NCBI RefSeq assembly: GCF_002858925.1
Contig: NZ_PJRS01000046.1
Location: forward strand, 1 to 64,000
Origin: Caulobacter zeae
Lineage (GTDB): Bacteria; Pseudomonadota; Alphaproteobacteria; Caulobacterales; Caulobacteraceae
Reading direction: 5' to 3'
DNA length: 64,000 nt
Below are positions 59,366 through 64,000 of the stretch, one piece after another; positions within the stretch are counted from its first letter, which is position 1; every line of letters begins with the position of its first letter. Under the pieces are notes generated by a model that was not told the DNA's origin, searched no databases, and saw only the letters and a program-made list of their open reading frames with translations. A program made the position numbers and the translations under genes.

Positions 59366-60070
59366 ATGAGCCTCATCACCACGGTCGGCGTCGACGCCGA
59401 CGACACCCTCTGGCACTGCGAAAGCCTGTTCCGGCTGACCCACAAGCGGTTCGTCGAACTGCTGTCCGACTTCGGCGACGAAGAGCGGATCAACAGCCAG
59501 CTGGCCGTGGCCGAGAAGCGCAACCTGCGGATCTATGGCTACGGGGCCAAGGGCTTCACCCTGTCGATGATCGAGACCGCGCTGGACCTGACGGACGGCG
59601 CGGTCTCCACCCGCGTGATCCGCGAGATCCTGGCCGTCGGCCGCGAGATGCTGACCGAGCCGGTGGAGCCCCTGCCCGGCGTCGAGCGGGCGCTGGCCGA
59701 GCTTTCCAAGCGCTATCGCCTGATCCTGATCACCAAGGGTGATTTGCTGCACCAGGAGCAGAAGCTGGCCGCCTCGGGCCTGGGAGACCTGTTCGCCGCG
59801 GTCGAGATCGTCTCGGAGAAGGACGCGGGCACCTATCGCCGGGTGTTCGAGCGCTACGGCACCGGCGCCGAGCAGGGCCTGATGGCCGGCAATTCGATGC
59901 GGTCCGACATCCTGCCGGCGCTGGAGGCCGGCGCCTGGGGCGCGCTGATCCCCTACCCGCTGGTCTGGGCCCACGAAGCCGCCGAGGCGCCGGTCGGGCA
60001 CGAGCGCTATGTGGAACTGGCCTCGATCGCCGAACTGCCGGCGTTCGTGGATCACGTGTCCAAACGCTAG
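59366..60070 (+). CDS. HAD family hydrolase
   Basis: The 234-residue protein has motif I DADDTLW (D10 and D12), motif II LITKG near residue 120, a Lys in SEKDAG, and motif IV AGNSMRSDILPALEAGAWG. This fits a phosphatase of the HAD family with a helical cap. It starts 14 bp after the previous gene and is probably co-transcribed. Substrate unknown. Confidence 0.87.
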   Translation: MSLITTVGVDADDTLWHCESLFRLTHKRFVELLSDFGDEERINSQLAVAEKRNLRIYGYGAKGFTLSMIETALDLTDGAVSTRVIREILAVGREMLTEPVEPLPGVERALAELSKRYRLILITKGDLLHQEQKLAASGLGDLFAAVEIVSEKDAGTYRRVFERYGTGAEQGLMAGNSMRSDILPALEAGAWGALIPYPLVWAHEAAEAPVGHERYVELASIAELPAFVDHVSKR

Positions 60071-60086
60071 CCCTTCTCCATCACTA

Positions 60087-60223
60087 CCCCCTTCTCCCAT
60101 GGGGAGAAGGAGGGGCCCGCGCCGCAGGCGTGGTAGGATGAGGGGGTAAGACGTTTGAGGGTGTAACCCCTCACCCTCCCATCGCCTCGCGATCGGCCCC
60201 TCCCTCTCCCTATGGGAGAGGTT
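60087..60223. repeat. Family C intergenic repeat, copy 2
   Basis: CTTCTCCCATGGGGAGAAGG-AGGGGCC with CGCGCCGCAGGCGTG on the left; GATCGGCCCCTCCCTCTCCCTATGGGAGAGGT on the right. The right end extends into the 3' end of the acyltransferase gene. Confidence 0.8.
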
Positions 60224-61301
60224 TCTTTTTCTTCCCCCACCGCGCGATCGCATCCCGCGCGGGCTTCTCGAAATACATCAGCGACGCATAGCTGACCGGG
60301 ATCAGCACCAGCCCCCAGAAGAGGCACCACAGGCGCATGACGTCGCCATCCAGGTGCAGCATCCCCAGGCCCACCCAGTTCAGGGCGATCTTCAGCACGA
60401 TCGGGTGGAGCATGTAGATCGAGTAGGACAGCTGCCCCCAGGGCGCCAGCCAGCGCACCACGGGGCCAGGCCTGGCCGGCGCATTGTCGGCCGCCACGCC
60501 CAGCAGGCCGACGGCGTAGCAGACGAACAGCAGCAGGTCGCGATCCAGCTGAACGGCGCAGCCGGCGACGAAGGCGACGCACGAAGCGAAGAACCACCAC
60601 TTCGCGGCCGGCAGGCGGCCCAACGGCCCGCGGATCTTGTAGGCGATCATGCCGACCAGGAACCCGGGCGCGGCGCGGGCGATCCCGAAATCGGCGGTCC
60701 ACATGTGGAAGGGCTGCTGCGCCGGAATGGCGAACAGCGCCGCCAGGATCACGGCGGTGACCACGGTCAGCCAGGCCGTTCCGCGCATGGCCAGCCACAG
60801 GAGCAGCGGCAGCAGGAGGTACATCGCCCACTCGGCGCTGATCGACCAGCTGACGAAGTTGAAGGTCTGGGCCCGGCAGATGCCGAAGGCTTGCAGGTTC
60901 AGGATGTTGGGTACGACGCAGGCCGGGTCGTAGCGGGAAGGATCGCGGTCGTTCACGAGGCCCATGACCCCGGCGACGGCGATGACGATGAAGACGCCCA
61001 GCGTCAGCCAGTGCAGCGGCATCAGGCGCGCCACCCGCTTCTGCAGGAACCAGCGGAAGTCCGACAGCGTGCGGATCCGGCCCGTATAGACGGCGCTGAT
61101 CACATAGCCGGAGATCACGAAGAACAGGTCGACGAGCAGGCTGAAGCTCTTGACCGTGTCGTCCACCGCCTGCCACCGGCCGTCGATATTGATGAACCGG
61201 TTGAAGTGGAAGACGACGATCAGCACCGCGCCCAGCGCCCGCAGGGCGTCCAGGTGCAGCATGTCGTCGGAATCGGTCTTGAGCGGCGGGAACTTCTTCA
61301 C
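60210..61301 (-). CDS. Membrane acyltransferase, OafA/YrhL type
   Basis: GTG 61301 (KKFPPLKTDSDDMLHLDALRALGAVLIVVFHF) gives 363 residues; ATG 61262 and a longer frame are alternatives. About ten hydrophobic segments are present. The His in VVFHF and the FFVISGYVIS segment are acyltransferase 3 marks. Such enzymes acetylate sugars of surface polysaccharides. The last three codons and the stop are supplied by the family C repeat. Confidence 0.85.
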   Translation of the reverse strand: MKKFPPLKTDSDDMLHLDALRALGAVLIVVFHFNRFINIDGRWQAVDDTVKSFSLLVDLFFVISGYVISAVYTGRIRTLSDFRWFLQKRVARLMPLHWLTLGVFIVIAVAGVMGLVNDRDPSRYDPACVVPNILNLQAFGICRAQTFNFVSWSISAEWAMYLLLPLLLWLAMRGTAWLTVVTAVILAALFAIPAQQPFHMWTADFGIARAAPGFLVGMIAYKIRGPLGRLPAAKWWFFASCVAFVAGCAVQLDRDLLLFVCYAVGLLGVAADNAPARPGPVVRWLAPWGQLSYSIYMLHPIVLKIALNWVGLGMLHLDGDVMRLWCLFWGLVLIPVSYASLMYFEKPARDAIARWGKKKKPLP

Positions 61302-61338
61302 GCGCCAGTGGTGAGCGCGCCGCCGGGAACGGTCAAGC

Positions 61339-61707
61339 TCAGCCGGCGGGCAGCTTGCGGCGGATCGCGCCGACCAGGCTGTAGGCATAGGCGGCCGTCA
61401 CGCCGCAGAAATCCGCCACCAGGTCGCCCCACGACATGTCGCGCCCGGTGAAGTGCTGCACGATCTCGATCAGCCCGCCGAAGGCCACCAGCACGGCCGC
61501 GATCCGCCACAGCCGGCTCTTGGGCAGGGCCAGGCAGCCGAGCACGGCCAGCACGTAGAAGACGATGAAGTGCTTGGCCTTGTCCCACGGGATCAGGCCG
61601 ACGCTGTCGTCGCCCGGCGTGATCGCTTTCCAGAACGCGTAGGCGGCGGCCGCCACGAACACGGCGAAGGCCAGCCAGTTGATCTTGCGCTTGAAGCTGC
61701 GGGACAT
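61339..61707 (-). CDS. VanZ-like membrane protein
   Basis: The 122-residue protein has four hydrophobic segments. DKAKHFIVFYVLAVLGCLALP and GGLIEIVQHFTGRDMSWGDLVADFCGVTAAY carry the VanZ-like pattern. VanZ confers low teicoplanin resistance in enterococci; the chromosomal family is of unknown role. It lies 38 bp before the acyltransferase gene on the same strand. Confidence 0.82.
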   Translation of the reverse strand: MSRSFKRKINWLAFAVFVAAAAYAFWKAITPGDDSVGLIPWDKAKHFIVFYVLAVLGCLALPKSRLWRIAAVLVAFGGLIEIVQHFTGRDMSWGDLVADFCGVTAAYAYSLVGAIRRKLPAG

Positions 61708-61830
61708 CGGGGCTCCTGGACGAGGCGGGCCCCTGCCCTAGCCGCTCATCTGGGGCGTGAAAATGGCGCGCGAGCCGGAGCGGCCATTCTTGTCGGGCTC
61801 TGCACGCGATCTGCAATCGTGCGGCGGAAA

Positions 61831-61917
61831 CCTCGCCCTTCGACAGGCTCAGGGTGAGGTTTCTCTGCCGTCGAGGCCAAACATGATCCTCATCCTGAGC
61901 TTGTCGAAGGACGAGGA
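61831..61917. repeat. Family B intergenic repeat pair, copy 4
   Basis: CCCTTCGACAGGCTCAGGG on the left and CATCCTGAGCTTGTCGAAGG on the right are inverted. It lies between serA and the VanZ-like gene. Confidence 0.8.
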
Positions 61918-61938
61918 TCACGCAGGGTCGTTCAGTCT

Positions 61939-63516
61939 TCAGAAGGTCAGCGCGCGGGCTTCCTTCACGTGCGGCAGGGCCTGGATCTTGGCCAGCAGCT
62001 CTTCGCTCGGGGCCTGGTCGACGCCGACCAGGGCGATGGCGTCTTCATCCGCCGAGACGCGGCCGAGGTTGAAGGTGGCGATGTTGACGCCCGCTTCGCC
62101 CAGCAGCATGCCCAGGGCGCCGATGAAGCCCGGCTTGTCGAGGTTGTTGATGTAGAGCATGGCCGGCGAGAAGCCCGCGTCCAGCTCCATGCCCTTGACC
62201 TCGATGACGCGCGGGGCGCCGGCGATCACCGTGCCGGCGAAGGCGCGCTTGCCCTTCTCGGTGGTGATGGTCACGCGCAGCAGCGAGTCATAGGTCGGGC
62301 TCTTTTCCTGGCGGCTTTCCGAGACGGTGACGCCGCGTTCCTTGGCCACGGCCGGGGCCGAAACCATGTTGATCTCGGCCAGCATCGGCTTGAGCACGCC
62401 GGCGAGAGCGGCCGAAGTCAGCGGCTTGACGTTGAGGTTGGAGACCTCGCCCTCGAAGGCGATGTCGATGGCCTTGATGCCGAAGTCGACCATCTGGCCG
62501 GCCAGGGCGCCGATCTTCTCGGCCAGGGCCACGAACGGCTTCAGCTTGGGGGCTTCCTCGGCGCTGACCGACGGGCTGTTCAGCGCGTTGGTCACGGCGC
62601 CGGTCAGCAGGTAGTCGCTGACCTGCTCGGCCACCTGCAGAGCCACGTTCTCCTGGGCTTCCGAGGTCGAGGCGCCCAGGTGCGGGGTGGCCACCACCTT
62701 GTCCGAACCGAACAGCGGGTTTTCCTTGGCCGGTTCGGTGACGAACACGTCGAAGCCGGCGCCGGCCACATGGCCTTCGTCGAGCAGCTTGCGCAGGGCG
62801 GCTTCATCGACCAGGCCGCCGCGGGCGCAGTTGACGATCAGCACGCCCTTCTTGGTCTTGGCCAGGTTCTCGGCCGACAGGATGTTGCGGGTCTTGTCGG
62901 TCAGCGGCGTGTGCAGGGTGATGACGTCGGCGCGGGCCAGCAGCTCTTCCAGCTCGACCTTCTCGACGCCCATCTCGATGGCGCGCTCGGGGCTCAGGAA
63001 GGGGTCGTAGGCCACGACCTTCATCTTCAGGCCCAGGGCGCGGTCGGCGACGATGCCGCCGATGTTGCCGGCGCCGATCAGGCCCAGGGTCTTGGCGTAG
63101 AGCTCCACGCCCATGAAGCGATTCTTTTCCCACTTGCCCGCCTGGGTGCTGGCGTCGGCGGCGGGGATCTGGCGGGCCAGGGCGAACATCATGGCGATGG
63201 CGTGCTCGGCCGTGGTGATCGAGTTGCCGAACGGGGTGTTCATCACCACGATGCCCTTGGCGGTGGCGGCCGGGATGTCGACGTTGTCGACGCCAATGCC
63301 GGCGCGGGCGATGACCTGCAGCTTGTGGGCGGCGGCGATCACGTCCTTGTCGAGCTTGGCGCCCGAGCGGATGGCGATGCCGTCATAGTCGCCGATGACG
63401 GCGATCAGTTCGTCCTTCGACAGGCCGACCTTGATGTCGAAGTCGAGGCCGCGGTTCTTGAAGATGTCGACGGCGGCGGGGGAAAGCTTGTCGGCGATGA
63501 GGACGCGAGGAGCCAT
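61939..63516 (-). CDS. serA: D-3-phosphoglycerate dehydrogenase
   Basis: The 525-residue protein is the long SerA form. It has the NAD loop GLIGAGNIGGIVADRALGLKMKV, LHTPLTDKTRNIL, NCARGGLVDEAAL and THLGAST-like VVATPHLGASTSEAQENVA. An intervening domain and a C-terminal ACT domain (SPAMLYINNLDKPGFIGALGMLLG) follow. It oxidises 3-phosphoglycerate in serine synthesis; the ACT domain may sense serine. Confidence 0.97.
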   Translation of the reverse strand: MAPRVLIADKLSPAAVDIFKNRGLDFDIKVGLSKDELIAVIGDYDGIAIRSGAKLDKDVIAAAHKLQVIARAGIGVDNVDIPAATAKGIVVMNTPFGNSITTAEHAIAMMFALARQIPAADASTQAGKWEKNRFMGVELYAKTLGLIGAGNIGGIVADRALGLKMKVVAYDPFLSPERAIEMGVEKVELEELLARADVITLHTPLTDKTRNILSAENLAKTKKGVLIVNCARGGLVDEAALRKLLDEGHVAGAGFDVFVTEPAKENPLFGSDKVVATPHLGASTSEAQENVALQVAEQVSDYLLTGAVTNALNSPSVSAEEAPKLKPFVALAEKIGALAGQMVDFGIKAIDIAFEGEVSNLNVKPLTSAALAGVLKPMLAEINMVSAPAVAKERGVTVSESRQEKSPTYDSLLRVTITTEKGKRAFAGTVIAGAPRVIEVKGMELDAGFSPAMLYINNLDKPGFIGALGMLLGEAGVNIATFNLGRVSADEDAIALVGVDQAPSEELLAKIQALPHVKEARALTF

Positions 63517-63576
63517 GGTCAGGTGTTCCTTGTCGGCGGTCGGACCGCGCTTGTGTCTTTGTTTCTAAAGCCGCGC

Positions 63577-64000
63577 TCAGCGAAGCCAGCGCAGCATGTG
63601 CGGGAAGGGAGCGACCCCGCGCTCGGCCGCCTGTCGCGGCTCGAGGGCAAGGCCGTAGAACTGGAGCAGAGGCACGCCGATGGCGCCCCCGGAGGTGAAG
63701 GTCTCGACCAGCCACCCGGCGTCGCCCTTGTAGCCTTCCGGATGGAAGACCACGCCGGGGTCGAGCTCCAGGTGGGTCAGGGCGGCCCAGGACCACGCCA
63801 GGGCGGCCATCTCCTCGCCGTCGGTGGGTTCGAGCCGTTCGGCCTTGCGGCCTTCCGGTTCGGTGACGGCGATGTGGCCGGCCTCGTGCAGGATGTCGCC
63901 GGGGTGGGCGAGACGCTGCTCGTCGATCACCAGCCCCCCGAAGCGGATGTCCACTCCGGGAAGGAAGGTGTCGTCGGGCAACTCGCCCGCCGTGACGTCG
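63577..64000 (-). CDS. Metallopeptidase-like protein, 5' end outside the window
   Basis: The frame stays open to the window end, so the start is probably beyond it; an internal TTG at 63981 is the first start-like codon seen. The fragment has DILHEAGHIAV, the HExxH zinc site, followed by helical and hydrophobic stretches (EEMAALAWSWAALTH). The end LRWLR is close to serA, 61 bp upstream of its start. It could be a zinc peptidase. Family and substrate are unknown. Confidence 0.6.
   Translation of the reverse strand, partial: DVTAGELPDDTFLPGVDIRFGGLVIDEQRLAHPGDILHEAGHIAVTEPEGRKAERLEPTDGEEMAALAWSWAALTHLELDPGVVFHPEGYKGDAGWLVETFTSGGAIGVPLLQFYGLALEPRQAAERGVAPFPHMLRWLR

Overview
The window looks like chromosome of a Caulobacter-type alphaproteobacterium (Caulobacterales). 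The reasons are: high G+C; promoters resembling the Caulobacter housekeeping consensus (TTGACnn, a 10-14 nt spacer, GCTANAWC); a perfect TTAA-N7-TTAA CtrA box in front of an EipA (DUF1134) gene; a Caulobacter-like division and cell wall (dcw) block; and many paired palindromic intergenic repeats. No CRISPR array, prophage or complete insertion sequence is visible. Only the 3' end of an IS481-type transposase lies at the left edge. No tRNA was recognised; the one structured RNA gene is rnpB.

Layout. 1-4.4 kb: transposase remnant, thiE, a Fur-controlled bfd-bfr iron storage pair, an FNR/FixK-like regulator, an LprI-like secreted protein, and an ECF sigma factor overlapping a small downstream gene. 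4.5-12.3 kb: a compact set of genes for exported flagellar parts (fliS, fliD and flagellin on the minus strand; flgD, flgE, a small putative chaperone, flgK and flgL on the plus strand). It has no basal body, export or motor gene, and its two arms diverge from a 110-bp near-palindrome. 12.5-30.4 kb: mostly accessory and envelope genes. These are an exported intradiol dioxygenase, DUF3089 hydrolase, cobT plus lipoprotein, two tandem UrcA-like secreted proteins, rpmB, an orphan MbtH-like protein, HxlR regulator and thiolase, a pair of ACT-like paralogues, exported MsrA, two DUF4139 proteins, and eipA.

30.4-44.1 kb (minus strand): mraZ-rsmH-ftsL-ftsI-murE-murF-mraY-murD with overlapping or touching junctions, then a 2.3-kb repeat-bounded insert (alpha/beta hydrolase plus small membrane protein), then ftsW and murG. 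murC, murB, ddl and ftsQAZ do not follow. A three-repeat MraZ box sits upstream of mraZ, and rnpB with its promoter lies just beyond. 44.9-64 kb: paiB-ampD-DMT operon, Baeyer-Villiger type monooxygenase, secreted proteins, bestrophin-like channel, enoyl-CoA hydratase, a lone receiver domain, PPOX flavoprotein, type B carboxylesterase, a haem-ligand-less globin-like protein, carA, DUF1272 protein, dienelactone hydrolase, HAD phosphatase, acyltransferase, VanZ-like protein, serA, and a metallopeptidase-like gene cut by the window end.

Four families of intergenic repeats punctuate the gene ends: family A (G/C hairpin pairs, 9 copies), family B (CTTCGACARGCTCAGG type, 4 copies), family C (CTCTCCC type, 2 copies) and family D (136 bp, 2 copies). 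At two places the repeats have become part of genes. One appears to supply the Shine-Dalgarno sequence and start context of a DUF4139 gene; another supplies the last codons and stop of an acyltransferase gene. The most interesting items are the self-contained extracellular flagellar module with its large palindrome, the interrupted dcw cluster, the regulatory boxes (CtrA, MraZ, Fur), the orphan MbtH, and the degenerate globin. All calls rest on reading the sequence and recalled family knowledge; no database search was possible.
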